Shown here: positions 13,140-23,172 of the stretch, in pieces
How the letters are laid out: each line of letters opens with the position of its first letter
Position numbering within the stretch: the first letter of the stretch is position 1
Assembly: GCF_900964775.1 (NCBI RefSeq)
Contig: NC_041807.1
Coordinates: forward strand, 38,411,513 to 38,475,512
Reading direction: 5' to 3'
From: Scleropages formosus
Lineage: Eukaryota; Chordata; Actinopteri; Osteoglossiformes; Osteoglossidae
DNA: 64,000 nt
Program-made: the position numbers and the translations under genes
Notes under the pieces: generated by a model
Databases searched by the model: none
What the model was told of the DNA's origin: nothing
What the model saw: the letters and a program-made list of their open reading frames with translations, nothing else

Positions 13140-14128
13140 GACAGCTGGTAGCACAGTGGTTAGAGCTGCTGCCTTTGGACAGTGCCTACACTAGGGTTGG
13201 TGTCACCCAGTGTGGTAACTCATGGTGTCAGGCCCCCCTCATGGATCTCCTCCTGTACTAGACCCTCCACAATCCTTAGTAATGTTTTTTCTACTAATGT
13301 TACTCGTAAATTGTAATTCTCCTATATCACTGAATGTAACGGCAATAGTAGTGACATAAACAAGTAGAAAAATTAAAATGACACCTTTAAATTACAATAT
13401 CATACACACAGCCTAAATGTATATATATTTACATAGTTTCATGTAGTTAAAGTGAAACCTGGGTAAGAAAACTATAGAATTCAAAGTAAAAATGTTTAAG
13501 ATTTACATCAAACTTACGTTTATGTTAATGTTATTGGTATCAGTTCACAAATACTAATGACCACAATATTGTTGCTAAAACACCAGAAAATGTAGCAAAA
13601 TCAGTAACAGCGGCAGCGACGAAAACAAGAGCACGAGCTTGCAGTGCATGCAGACAAAACCATGTGATTTGAAGCATCGCTGTAACTGGGTCAAAATGAG
13701 AGCTCTGAGCTGAGTGCATTGGAAGGTTCAAAAAAGTAAATTAGTATAGAGTTTTAACCTTGTCGGTATATTGATACATGTGAAATGGGCTTTATTATGA
13801 AAAATGTTTTTATTACTAATCACAGGGATAGTTTTATAAAAAAAAAAATAGTACATTTCTGCTGAAAGACTGCACACAAAGTTTATAGACAGTCATTTTG
13901 GTGTTACCTCCTCTGATGGTGTTACCCGGTGCGGTCCGCACCCTCCTAGTGATGCCACTGCCTTTGCATCTGAATGTTACTGGTTTGAAACTCACCTATG
14001 GCTGTAGTACCTTTCAGCAAGGTACCGACCCTCCAGTAAAATTGACTTGGCTGTATAAATAGGTAAATAGCTTCATATTCTATGTTGATTTTCGAGAAAA
14101 GTGATAGCTAAACGAATTAATGAATTCA
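13140..14128 (+). mobile_element. SINE family 2 split by a DNA transposon
   Basis: The head lies at 13,140-13,179 ('agctggtagcacagtggtta', 'gctgcctttgga'). The remainder resumes at 13,961 ('cctttgcatctgaatgttac' ... 'cagtaaaattgac' ... L2-like tail to 14,128). The 781 bp between are a separate element with its own inverted ends. Confidence 0.75.
13180..13960. mobile_element. Non-autonomous hAT-like DNA transposon nested in a SINE
   Basis: The ends are inverted: left CAGTGCCTACACTAGG, right (reverse complement) CAGTGGCATCACTAGG. Both begin with CAGTG, which fits the YARNG start of hAT elements. The flanks CCTTTGGA (13,172-13,179) and CCTTTGCA (13,961-13,968) form an 8-bp duplication with one difference, and 8 bp is the hAT target size. 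Inside there is no transposase-like frame, so it must have been moved in trans. Assignment to hAT rests on the duplication length and end motif only. Confidence 0.65.
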
Positions 14129-14204
14129 GATTTTTTGGGTGACACAGGACACATTGTGAATTTTGTCATTTGCTACAGTTTAGCATTTATTTATCTAAAG
14201 TTAT

Positions 14205-17200
14205 TCAAAACAAAAATGAAGATTGAACATACCCATTTTCCTCTGGATTTCCTGAAAACACATATTCATAGTAAGTACCTGCAGAGTCCTTGGCGAAAGT
14301 TAACTTATGTCTGATTAGTGCTAAACACATTTTAATTATATTTTCATAATTATATATACACACACACACATTTTCAGAACCGCTTGTCCCATACGGGGTC
14401 GCGGGGAACCGGAGCTTACCCGGTGACACAGGGCGTAAGGCCGGAGAGGACATACCCAGGACGGGACGCCAGTCCATCGCAAGGCACCCCAAGCGGGACT
14501 CGAACCCCAGACCCACCCGAGAGCAGGACTGTGGTCCAACCCACTGCGCCACTGCACCCCCTCAATTATATATATATATATATGTTAATTTTATGATTAC
14601 TTACCTGTATCTGATTTATGTGGAAGCATGTTTCCATTTTCAGCTTGTGATGCCTATTAAAAGAAGAATCAAAGTCAGTATTTATCAACAGATTGCACTA
14701 TGTTATGTAAAGAAACGGGCAACAAGAAACAGGAAATATGAACGTACCTGTGTTTGCCCTGAAAAACATAATGACAAATATATTCATTAAAGATTTAATC
14801 AGTCTTCTAGGTATTTGCACTTGTAGCTGAGTTTATAAAAAAGACACCTCCATCAATGACTTAATTTGGTTTTCTGTTATAAATACAGTTTAAATCAGTT
14901 ATGGTTGACATTTTGATTACTTACTTGTATCTGCTGTGATTAAAAATCCTGTCATTTCTAGATTCTGTCAAAAAGAAACAATTGTTTTCATAACTGTGCT
15001 TTGTCTACATTTTATAAAAATAACAATTTGATATATATGTATATAGCCTTCATATCATAAATACACAGTATATATTGAACAGTTACAAACTGGAAAAAGC
15101 TGTACCTGATTGTCCCTGAAGTCACCTGAAAAATAATACACTTACGTTAAAAGACTGGCCATACTGTGATGATCTCATGTAACATTTTCTCACTGAGCAA
15201 TATTTAATAACAAATACGACCCTACGTGCCATTGGTGTTCTAAAGTTTTTGTTGAAAGGCAAAAAATTTAAAGAATATTTTGACAATAACAACAATTGAC
15301 CAACAACATACAATAACAAATAATTTACTTAAATTCACTGAAATGTAAAAAAAATAAATAAAGCTAATAAAATATAAAGTTCTTACCATCTGAACGGGAT
15401 GACTTCTTTCGTTTCAAGTATACTACTGCTACTGCTACTGCTATCATCATAATTACAACAACAACAGCAACAACAGCTACAAGTATAATCACAGATGTAG
15501 GAAGAACCAGACTCTTGCTCCCACTGTTAGGATCAGACACATTGTCCTCTGGTGTGTCGATGGGCAGTCCTTTAGGTTCCCTACTTTGAAAATGAAGAGA
15601 GTAAAACAAATGATTGCAATCGATGAAATATTTTATTTTACATTTCACGACTGAGTCAGTGTGGGGCAAATGGGGTGAACTTACTCTATGCGTGGTGTAC
15701 AGGACGTAGAAAACCCATCCGAGTGAGAATTTTCAGGACAGTTCTCACACACGGTGTCAGTAAAGTCTGTTCCTGGAATAACAGACGAAGTATTTTATAA
15801 AACAACGGAAGGGTTTAAAGGAACAGACACGCAGTTAACAGTATTTATTTAAAGTAAATAAGCAAAAAAGTCAATTCTGACCAGGGTGTTTGATGAAGTG
15901 TCCAGGTTTGCAGGTTGTGTGTTTCTGTGCTGCTCTACATCCTCCCTCATAAGAATCAATACAATAGTTCCCTTCCAGGACTCCACACACTGCATCTGAA
16001 GAGGGTTTACACTCCTTCACCGTCTTTAAGCCAAGACCTATGGGAAAGGGAGAATAAAAACAATCTGGTTCTAGTAGAAATTAATATAATTAAAACTTTG
16101 GTGTTCTTACCTGCACTCCCTTAAAATCAACACTTACAGAGTAATACTAAAAAAAATTTCCATATTCATATTTATAGATTGTTGTTGACCTGATATTCTC
16201 ACCTTCATCACAAGCTGTGCACGGCCGGCACTTAATGACACCATTGGGCTGATCGCTGAAAGTTCCTGCAGCACAATCTACACACATGGTGTCTATGTCT
16301 TTTCCACAATGCTTATAAACATGAGTTCCTAAGAGGGAAAAATGATACATTTGTCAATTTTCACAAATATTGGTGTCAACAAGAAAACGTCAGTTAAGGA
16401 GAAGGTGAGAAGCTACAGAATCATTAATATATGTTCATAAACTGTATGTCTATATTTTTTAGAAACATTGATTAATGGTCAACAGGGGGTGCGGTGACAC
16501 AGCGGGTTTGACTGGGTCCTGCTCTCTGGTGGGACTGGGGTTCAAGTCCCGCTTGGGGTGCCTTGCGACAGATTGGCGTCCTGTCCTGAGTGTGTCCCCT
16601 CCCCCTCCGGCCTTATGTTCTGTGTTGCCGGGTTAGGCTCCAGTTTGCCGCGACCCCGCTTGGGACAAGCAGTTTCAGACAGTGTGTGTGTGTGTTTAAG
16701 GTACAACAGTGGAGAGGTAGAAGAAGAGGACCAGCCTCTGAGTTTAATCTGGGCTGTGATGGAGAGTCAGCGTAGGGTACAAAGAAGAAGGACAGACTGA
16801 GTGTGGCAGGGGGATGGAAAACAAAAGGTGTGTAATGGAGTTTGATGTTAGTGTTTGAGTGGTTGGTTGTGTAGCTGGTGTAGAGAAGCCAGCCAGTCAT
16901 AGTCACAGTGTGAGAATAATGGTGGTAGAAGTAGGTCCCAGAGGAAGTATGTTGGGAGGGATCAAGGGTAATGTTCATGTTTTGAACATAGAGGTGGAAA
17001 TTCTAACATATTTCAACTTGATGTGATGTATCCGTCAAGATATTACTTCGACATTGATATTTTTGATTCAAGTTTACTTACCAGGGGAACACATTGAGCA
17101 GCATTTCCCATCTATTTCGTATTGAGCGTGATTGCACTCAGAGCAGGCTTTGTGGATAAAGAAAAGAAGGGCTATTGCAGATGTCTGAAAAACAAAATAT

Positions 17201-18224
17201 TTCAGCTTTTCGTAAGAATATAATCATGCTTGTTAAGCACTGATTTCCTGACATACCTATACAGTCCAACAGAGTAGGGCATATGTACTAAAAATAAATA
17301 CGTTGTAAAAGCAGCAAAAGACACTTTAACGAAGCAAAAGAGCCAGATGTATTCCCAATGTTTTCAAATTTAATATATTTTTAGAGGAAATTAATTAGGG
17401 TGTAGTGCGCGGGACCAGAAAAATCACAGCCTCTGCTCCTGTATTATCAGCCACACCTGAGGAGGAAAGAAGCACCAGGTGTGGCTCCTGAAGCCCCAGT
17501 GTGTACAGATAGAGTCTGGGAGAGAGACTGTTGATTGTTTAAGTTGTAGCCAAAAGTTGTTTTGAGTGGTGAAGCTCTTGTTTCTGCCAGTGGCACCTTT
17601 TATTTATTTATTTATAAAAACTCACAGATAACCACCCTTTACCACTTCAGGTCTTGTCAAACTGAGATTTTTCCCCAGGACTGGTTTGTGCCCTCTGATA
17701 TTTATCACTGTATTTATGTGAAGAAAAATAGAAAAATAGTCTTTCCTACTTTAAATTACACATATAACCGAAACCTAATAAATAGCATAACCAATTTCAC
17801 AATTATTGATTTAATGTAACTTAAAATGGAATTACATATGGTTAAGTAAACTGCAATCTCTTTGAATCCTATCATTTTATACCACAAATGATCCATCATG
17901 CGGGTTCAACAGTACTAGCTGGAGGGTGTGTTGTTTTTGTTGAAGTGATACTAAACAATCAGGTTCACAATGAAAGCAGATTTCAACCTGCTCAAATCTA
18001 ATGGCATTTTTATATTAACACACCTGCTGCTTATTTGTTACAGAAAGTACTCAAAGAGGTTAAATACTTGTAAAATTTATAACAAAACAACTGCTCATTT
18101 GCTATTACACTACACAGTACTATAAAACAGAGTAAAAACTTAGTAAAGTACACAGCTTTTGCCAGAACAGTAGAAAGAGGTGTAAATAAGACACATAAGA
18201 AACAACCTTAAGCAGGTAGAACAT
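14205..18224 (-). CDS. tnfrsf14-like: Unit B: complete TNFRSF14 (HVEM)-like receptor, 292 aa
   Basis: Eleven coding exons join in frame: 18224-18207, 17184-17082, 16328-16203, 16037-15882, 15772-15685, 15580-15387, 15125-15106, 14964-14925, 14758-14748, 14653-14605, 14278-14205 (879 nt with stop). All introns are GT-AG and the phases agree. Product: signal peptide (MFYLLK-TSAIALLFFIHKAC), CRD1 ending KCCSMCSPG, CRD2 (THVYKHCGKDIDTMCVDC...), CRD3 (LKTVKECKPSSDAVCG...), CRD4 (TDTVCENCPENS), stalk, transmembrane helix (about VLPTSVIILVAVVAVVVVIM) and a tail of about 70 residues. The tail comes from small exons, including ones of 20 and 11 nt. The cysteine pattern and exon layout fit TNFRSF14, which binds LIGHT, lymphotoxin-alpha and BTLA/CD160 in mammals. 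Another fish TNFR with four CRDs is the alternative. I see no canonical TRAF PxQE motif. The tail ends with an ITSM-like TYYEYV. SINEs sit in two introns. Confidence 0.85.
14358..14562 (-). mobile_element. SINE family 1 in the last intron of unit B
   Basis: Full-length copy close to the family consensus. It is flanked by AATTATATATA at 14,348-14,358 and 14,564-14,574, a plausible target duplication although the site is a TA-rich repeat. It lies between the last two coding exons of unit B. Confidence 0.85.
16485..16695 (+). mobile_element. SINE family 1 in the CRD1-CRD2 intron of unit B
   Basis: Complete copy ('gggggtgcggtgacacagcg' head, 'ggttcaagtcccgcttgggg', short TG tail). It lies in the intron between exons 17,184-17,082 and 16,328-16,203, antisense to the gene. 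Confidence 0.85.
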
Positions 18225-18248
18225 GGTGAGTGAACTTCTGATGAGCAC
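18207..18248 (-). other. Unit B start-codon exon
   Basis: A small exon between acceptor TTAACAG (AG at 18,250-18,249) and donor AAG|GTTGTTTC. It carries 24 nt of leader and then ATG plus five codons (MFYLLK). The same exon, with the same weak GTTGTT donor, is found in units C, D, E and F. That conservation is the reason to trust it. Confidence 0.75.
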
Positions 18249-18341
18249 CTGTTAACAAGAGAGGAACTTAAATTCAACTTTATTTACTTCCAACATATGA
18301 ACAAAAAGGAGAACAGAAATCATAGCATAGCTCATACTCAC

Positions 18342-18536
18342 TGTACGTGTCCCTTCAAAAGCAATGTTCCATTCTTCAATAAAGTAAAACTCACAAGTGT
18401 GGCAAACAGTAACTCTGAAAACACGTAACAGTCATAACAGCTTAAATATGTTAAAACGGATATTGCAGCATGTTACTGAGGTTTTTTTCCATTGTCATGA
18501 TTAAAACTGAAAGTGAAAGAATTCACGGAAATCCCC
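18342..18536 (-). promoter_or_regulatory. Unit B promoter and non-coding first exon, with ISRE- and NF-kB-like sites
   Basis: A non-coding first exon ends at the donor GTGAGTATGAG (exon side from 18,342) and contains a tiny upstream frame (ATGGAACATTGCTTTTGA). Further upstream on the minus strand lie GAAAGTGAAA at 18,509-18,518, matching the GAAANNGAAA interferon-response core, and GGAAATCCCC at 18,527-18,536, whose reverse complement GGGGATTTCC is a canonical kB decamer. Exact transcription start is not visible. Confidence 0.55.
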
Positions 18537-18842
18537 TTATTTTTTCTAAGAAAATCTGAAATAAAACAAACTGCAAATACTGTGCACTGCTTTGCTCACT
18601 ATATTCGTGTACTATGCTCATGCACTAACAAATTAAAACATATGAGATCCTTAAAAAAGATATATCGGTTCAAACAAAGTATTGTTGACCATGTTATACT
18701 GTGAAAGAAGTGTTTGTTTAAACACTGATGCCTGACTTGATCTTCAGGTGTGTTTCTTTTTACAAACTAAAGCAGCAGCACTAGGGACAAAGTCCTATAG
18801 TAAGCAATTGCAATATGTAATAATAATACGCAATTGCAAATG

Positions 18843-19048
18843 TGCACACACACATTTTCTGAAACCGCTCCACCCAAGCGGGGTTGCCGTGAGCTGGAGC
18901 CTGGCCTGGCGGCGCGGGATTGCGGGAGAGGGACAGACCGAGGACGGGATGCCGGTCTGCGGCAGGGCACCCCAAGTGGGATTTGAGCCCCAGACCCACT
19001 GGAGAGCAGGCCTTGGCCAAGCCCACTGCGCCACCCCCCCCCCCCCCC
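18843..19048 (-). mobile_element. SINE family 1, GC-rich variant, with target duplication
   Basis: Reverse copy with several changes ('ccacccaagcggggttgccg') and a poly-C run at its head end. It is flanked by CAATTGCAAATG (18,831-18,842) and CAACTGCAAATG (19,048-19,059), with one difference. Confidence 0.85.
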
Positions 19049-19084
19049 AACTGCAAATGCCTCTCATTTAAAAAAAAAAAATTC

Positions 19085-19320
19085 TGAATTGTTTTCACTG
19101 GCTCAAAATATCACCGACAATAATTGTTTTCCTTTCCATTTCAAATTTTCTGTGTGTGGCCTCATAGGAACTGCATTCAGCACTTAAAAACGTTGATATT
19201 AGTGCTAGAAGTAGTACAGCTTTACTTGATTTCTGGAAACTGTGAAGTGTTACCAGGCTCCACGTCAGAGAAGGAAGAGATTCATCCACAGATGGATCAA
19301 AACTTTTTAATTCTGATTCA
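19085..19320. repeat. Conserved block 3' of the receptor units (unit C copy)
   Basis: The block reads 'ctcaaaatatcaccgacaat', 'ttctgtgtgtggcctcatag', 'ttagtgctagaagtagtaca', then a GTGTTACCAGGCTCCACGTC junction. It recurs near 23,415-23,640 (D), 35,475-35,700 (F) and 40,735-40,910 (G). Only its right part is present at 31,497-31,560 (E). It marks the unit boundary of the array. I see no coding frame conserved through it. Confidence 0.7.
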
Positions 19321-19473
19321 CTGAAGTTCTACAGTTTGTAAAGGGATACTGCTGTACAGTGATGCGGCTGAAATCGTAATTATTGACAATGAAAAAGTGA
19401 CAACAGGAAATCAATAACACATAACTGACAAATTAAATCTTATTTTAAATTCACAATATTCATATCATAATGG

Positions 19474-19694
19474 AGGGGGGTGCGGTGGCGCAGTGGGTTG
19501 AACCAGGTCCTGCTCTCTGGTGGGTCTGGGGATCGCGTCCTGCTTGAGGTGCCTTGCGACGGACTGGCGTCCCGTCCTTTTCCTCCCCTCCACACCCTTA
19601 CGTCCTTACGCTCTTTGTTGCCGGGTTACGCTCCGGCTCCCCGTGACCCCGTATGGGACAAGCGGTTCAGGCAATGTGTGTGTGTGTCTGTGCG
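19474..19694 (+). mobile_element. SINE family 1, insertion private to unit C
   Basis: Full-length copy flanked by TATCATAATGG at 19,463-19,473 and 19,695-19,705. The matching position of unit D (about 23,945-23,965, 'catagcataatgactgcagg') and unit E is empty, so it jumped in after C separated from D and E. Confidence 0.9.
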
Positions 19695-19904
19695 TATCAT
19701 AATGGCTGCAGTAGGGATTTTACTGCGTTTGCATGGAAAACTGGTTGAGTGAGGAAACACACTCGTTATGAGCAATAACCTGATCCACATTTAGTTAAGT
19801 AAATCTGTTAAAATATGACTACAACTAAACATATATTATGTATAAACACACACGTTAATTAATTTCTACTCTTTTCAGGTTTTTATACTCTAAAGGCTCA
19901 GAGA

Positions 19905-19951
19905 CCCCTCAAAGCCTCCCTGTGACCCCGAATGGGACAAGCGGTTCAGGC

Positions 19952-19984
<33 letters not shown>
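19905..19984 (+). mobile_element. 5'-truncated SINE family 1, private to unit C
   Basis: Only the last body segment ('gtgaccccgaatgggacaag', 'cggttcaggcaacg') and the TG tail are present. A short direct repeat CTCAGAG flanks it at 19,898-19,904 and 19,985-19,991. Unit D has the uninterrupted site ('gtctcagagttatacatcac' near 24,160). Confidence 0.8.
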
Positions 19985-19985
<1 letters not shown>

Positions 19986-20312
19986 TCAGAGTTGTACGTC
20001 ACTTTAAAGAAATGCTCTTGCTCGAGTTAGTTCACTGATTTTTTGTGTGTTTTAGTTAGTGCACTTATGTAGCATTATCTGCACACCAGTTCAGAAGAAA
20101 CATCCTCCAAGTCTGAATATTGAACTTCTTGATTTAGCAGGGTCTGCAACTGTCAGCGATGTTTTGTTTATCACACATAGTGGTGTCTTTTAGCAGAGGC
20201 CCCTCATCAGTCATCCATCTGTTTCTTGAGGTCTCTGCCTGTTCACCTGGACAAACTTGAACAAGTGGTGAATGTGAAGAGTCCAGTTTTATGCAAACCC
20301 TTGTTGGCAAGA

Positions 20313-21592
20313 TTAAGTTTTACACATGTCTGAATAGAACTGGAAAGAAAAAGATGAACAGAACATCATTGCACTGAAACACTAATAGCTTTAAAAAACT
20401 CCAGTTATTTTACATTTATATTTATTCATTTTGCAGATGCTTTTGTCGAAAGCGACGTACATCTCAGCAAAAGTACAATTTATGCAATAAACTTTATTTT
20501 TAATTTAATATTTAATACAATATTTTAATTTAAACTTTATTCAGCTTCACTTTACTTAAATTACAAAAATACTCACCATTCAGAGGAAGTTCTCTGTTTA
20601 TTTTTCTGTATTTGAATTTCAAAACTTCACCAACAATAACAACGAGAACAGAAACTATAGCTATCATCGCGACAATAACAGGAATCCGACTGCATTCTCC
20701 ACACTCAGCGTCAGACATACTGTCTCCTGGTCTGACTGTGGAAAGTCCTTTTGCCTCACAGCTGTGAAAATTAATGAAAAAAAGAGACTTTGTACACAAA
20801 GAAAATCTTCAGAGTTTTACATTTTCATGAATGAGCCAGTGCAATGACAATCTTACCGTCACGCCCTCATGCCGGATGACCGTAGAGATAGCAGATCAAG
20901 GGATGGGATACGTAAGGATGGCCCCAAACGCACTGGTTTGTTGAACCTCATTTGAGCCACCCCAGCTACCTGGTGAACCGCAATCTTGCCTCCTCGCCTC
21001 CCCGGTATGCCCATTGTTTTGCTCTTCTGGCTTCAAACCTTCTGCATCGTCTCTTGAACCCCGTCTACTAGCTATTCTCCTTTACCAGCGTATGCACCTT
21101 GGCGACCCCTGCCTGCTCTGGATCCTTATTCTGCCTGCCCCTGCACCGCCAACACCAAACGAAAGCTCACGCACTTGGGGAAGACGCCTTGTTGTGGTCA
21201 CAGTCACACTTACTCTGTGTGTGGTGTGCAGAATGTAGAAGATCCATTTGAGAAAGAATTTTCAGGGCAGCTTTCACACACATTGTCATTGGAGTGAATT
21301 CCTATCATAGTAGAACAAAGAAAATATTTTACCAAAGGCTAAAATGAAGATTACATTGCAAATCTGAAGACTGCAAAGCACACAGATGGGTTTAAAGTGA
21401 AACACATGAACACATCAGACCAGGGTATTTGATGAAGTGTCCAGGTTTGCAGGTTGTGTGGTTCTGTGCTGCTCTACATCCTCCCTCAACTAGAAGGACA
21501 ACCACACAAATCTGAGGAGAGAATAAATGTAGCTGTCAGGTTAAATATCAATAACATTTGCAGGCATGAAATGTTTTGCATTTAAAATTAAG

Positions 21593-21645
<53 letters not shown>

Positions 21646-22286
21646 TCGCTTGTCCCGTGCAGGGTCGCTGGAAGCTGGAGCCAAACCCAACAACACAGCA
21701 GGGCGTAAGGCTGGAGGGGGAGGGAACACACCCAGGATGGGACACCAGTCTGTCGCAAGGCACCCCAAACAGGACTCAAACCCAGACCCACCGGAGAGCA
21801 GGACCCGGCTAAACCCACCGCGCCACCGTGCCACCGCGCCCCTCCCCAAAAAAAATGCATTAAAAGCATAAGCTAGCCAAAAATATTTATTTTTTACTTC
21901 GTTTTAATTAATGATACAAGCTGCTGCCTTTGGATTCCAAAGGTTGCAACTTTGAACCCCACTGTTAGCAAGGCACATATATTAAATTGTTTGCTTAAAT
22001 TGTTTGGTTAAAATTACCCAGTTGCATGAAAGGATACACAGCAGCAGGCAATTTAACATTGTAACTTGCTTTGGAGAAAAGTGTTAGCTATATGAATAAA
22101 TGCAAATTTAATGTTTAGTTAATAAACAGTTTTTTTGAAAATCATAAAACAACTGTTTATTTTCTATTACTCTATATAGTACTACAAAACGGGGTAAAAA
22201 CATTAAAGTACACAGAGGTGCTTTTGCTACAACAGCAAGAGGTATAAATAAAACAAATGAGAAACAACCTTCAGCACGTAGAACAT
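20313..22286 (-). CDS. Unit C: predicted TNFRSF14-like mini-receptor lacking CRD1-CRD2, 132 aa
   Basis: Five coding exons join in frame: 22286-22269, 21511-21421, 21301-21214, 20761-20577, 20329-20313 (399 nt). Product: MFYVLK-ICVVVLLV then directly EGGCRAAQNHTTCKPGHF (the second half of CRD3), CRD4 (IHSNDNVCESCPENSF), stalk, a transmembrane helix (IPVIVAMIAIVSVLVVIVGEV) and a very short tail ending MCKT. Compared with units F and G, everything from CRD1 through mid-CRD3 is gone. The join is in frame inside one 91-nt exon that keeps the original acceptor and donor. By homology the ancestor was a ligand-binding receptor. This product could not bind ligand through CRD1-CRD2, so its role (decoy, regulator, or none) is open. 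Its promoter retains the interferon-type motif. Transcription has not been shown. Confidence 0.65.
20412..20490 (-). mobile_element. SINE family 2 tail fragment
   Basis: Reverse-oriented tail 'acatttatatttattcattt', 'gatgcttttgtcgaaagcga' inside an intron of unit C. It is absent from the matching places of D and E. Confidence 0.6.
20857..21208 (+). mobile_element. Gypsy-type solo LTR on a splice donor (unit C)
   Basis: A 352-bp insert between two copies of CTTAC (20,852-20,856 and 21,209-21,213). It starts CGTCACGCCC and ends in CAGTCACA, resembling the TGTCACGCCC start of the chromovirus LTR at 26,951. Size, ends and a 5-bp duplication fit a solo LTR. It is an inert fossil with no internal region. 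On the minus strand CTTAC reads GTAAG, the core of the CRD4 exon donor. Confidence 0.75.
21593..21847 (-). mobile_element. SINE family 1 shared by units C and D
   Basis: Reverse copy beginning with about 50 bp of (CA)n. The same insertion with the same breakpoints is in unit D (25,712-25,954). Unit E has the uninterrupted sequence near 33,630-33,655. Confidence 0.9.
21914..22110 (+). mobile_element. SINE family 2 in the first intron of unit C
   Basis: 'agctgctgcctttggattcc', 'ttagcaaggcacatatatta', tail 'gctttggagaaaagtgttag'. Matching copies occur at 26,021-26,218 (D), 33,709-33,830 (E, shortened), 39,010-39,215 (F) and 45,888-46,160 (G). The insertion therefore predates the duplications. 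Confidence 0.75.
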
Positions 22287-22388
22287 GGTGAGTGAACTTC
22301 TGATGAGTATCTGTTAAGACAGGAATTGAAATTCAACTTCATTTACTTCCAACATATGAACAGAAAACATAGTGTAGCTCATACTCAC

Positions 22389-22538
22389 TGTATGTATGTG
22401 TCCCTTCTCAAGCAATGTTGCATTAGTCAATAAAATGAAACTAACAAGTGTTGGAAACAGTAACTCTGAAAACACGTAAGCCACATATATTGCAGTGTTA
22501 TGTTGACATTTTCTCCATTATTAAAACCGAAAGTGAAA
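22389..22538 (-). promoter_or_regulatory. Unit C promoter with ISRE-like motif
   Basis: The non-coding first-exon donor GTGAGTATGAG lies next to 22,389. GAAAGTGAAA lies at 22,529-22,538 in the context ACCGAAAGTGAAAG. The context matches units E and F, and almost matches D. Confidence 0.5.
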
Positions 22539-22837
22539 GATCTCACTGAAATCCCTAATTTAGAGAAACATCCCTAAAATTAACAAGCAGTTCTGTGAAC
22601 ACTGTGCAGTTTTGCTCACTATATTCATGTACTATGTTCATCCAGCAACAATTTAAAGGTCATGATATCCTTAAAAAAGTGAAATCAGTTCAAATGTGGT
22701 ATTGTTTAACACGTTATACTGTGAAAGACCTCAGTTTGTTCAAAGACTGCGGCCTGACTCGATCTTCAGGTATGGCACGCATACCACATTACAAGTACAT
22801 GTTACAAAATATGAATCTTGACAAACACAGACAGACT

Positions 22838-23172
22838 CTGTGGCCTGGTGTGGGGCAGAGGTGGCCACAAGGGCAGGGCAGCAGGGTTTCCATACAAATA
22901 TGGTTTATTTACAGACTAAAGGAGACCCAAAACAGGCAGAAAACGAGCAACGAATGGACAAAGTTCGAAGCGGTCAGAACCACGTGCCAGCCAGTTCGGG
23001 GAAGCCATCCATCTCCCCGCCAACACTTCCCAGAACATCCCCCTTAATCCCCGGAAGAGCTACTTAACAGTCCATAGTAATTATTCTGATAAGCAGGGGG
23101 CCAACAGTGGGGAGCGAACCATCATAACAAACCCCGCCCCCTGACGTGGCTGCTCCGCCCACCAACTCATGA
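22838..23172 (-). mobile_element. LTR-like segment upstream of unit C (candidate fossil solo LTR)
   Basis: On the minus strand the segment starts near TGTCATGAGTTGG, holds a GC-rich box (GGGGGCGGGG) and an AATAAA signal, and ends in GC-rich DNA. This is LTR-like composition. A near-identical copy lies upstream of unit E (34,896-35,230), with only the promoter-proximal third upstream of F (about 40,361-40,456). I found no clear target duplication, so this is a weak call. Confidence 0.35.

Noticed and set aside
21541-21871. Frames with long VCVCVC or THTHTH runs at (CA)n tracts (also 25,660-25,978, 2,979-3,319)
   Set aside because: Translations of SINE bodies and dinucleotide repeats; the same peptide appears at every SINE copy.
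22595-23047. 150-aa plus-strand frame, also at 34,653-35,105
   Set aside because: Conserved only because the whole DNA segment is duplicated. It runs through the promoter and LTR-like DNA and shows no domain.
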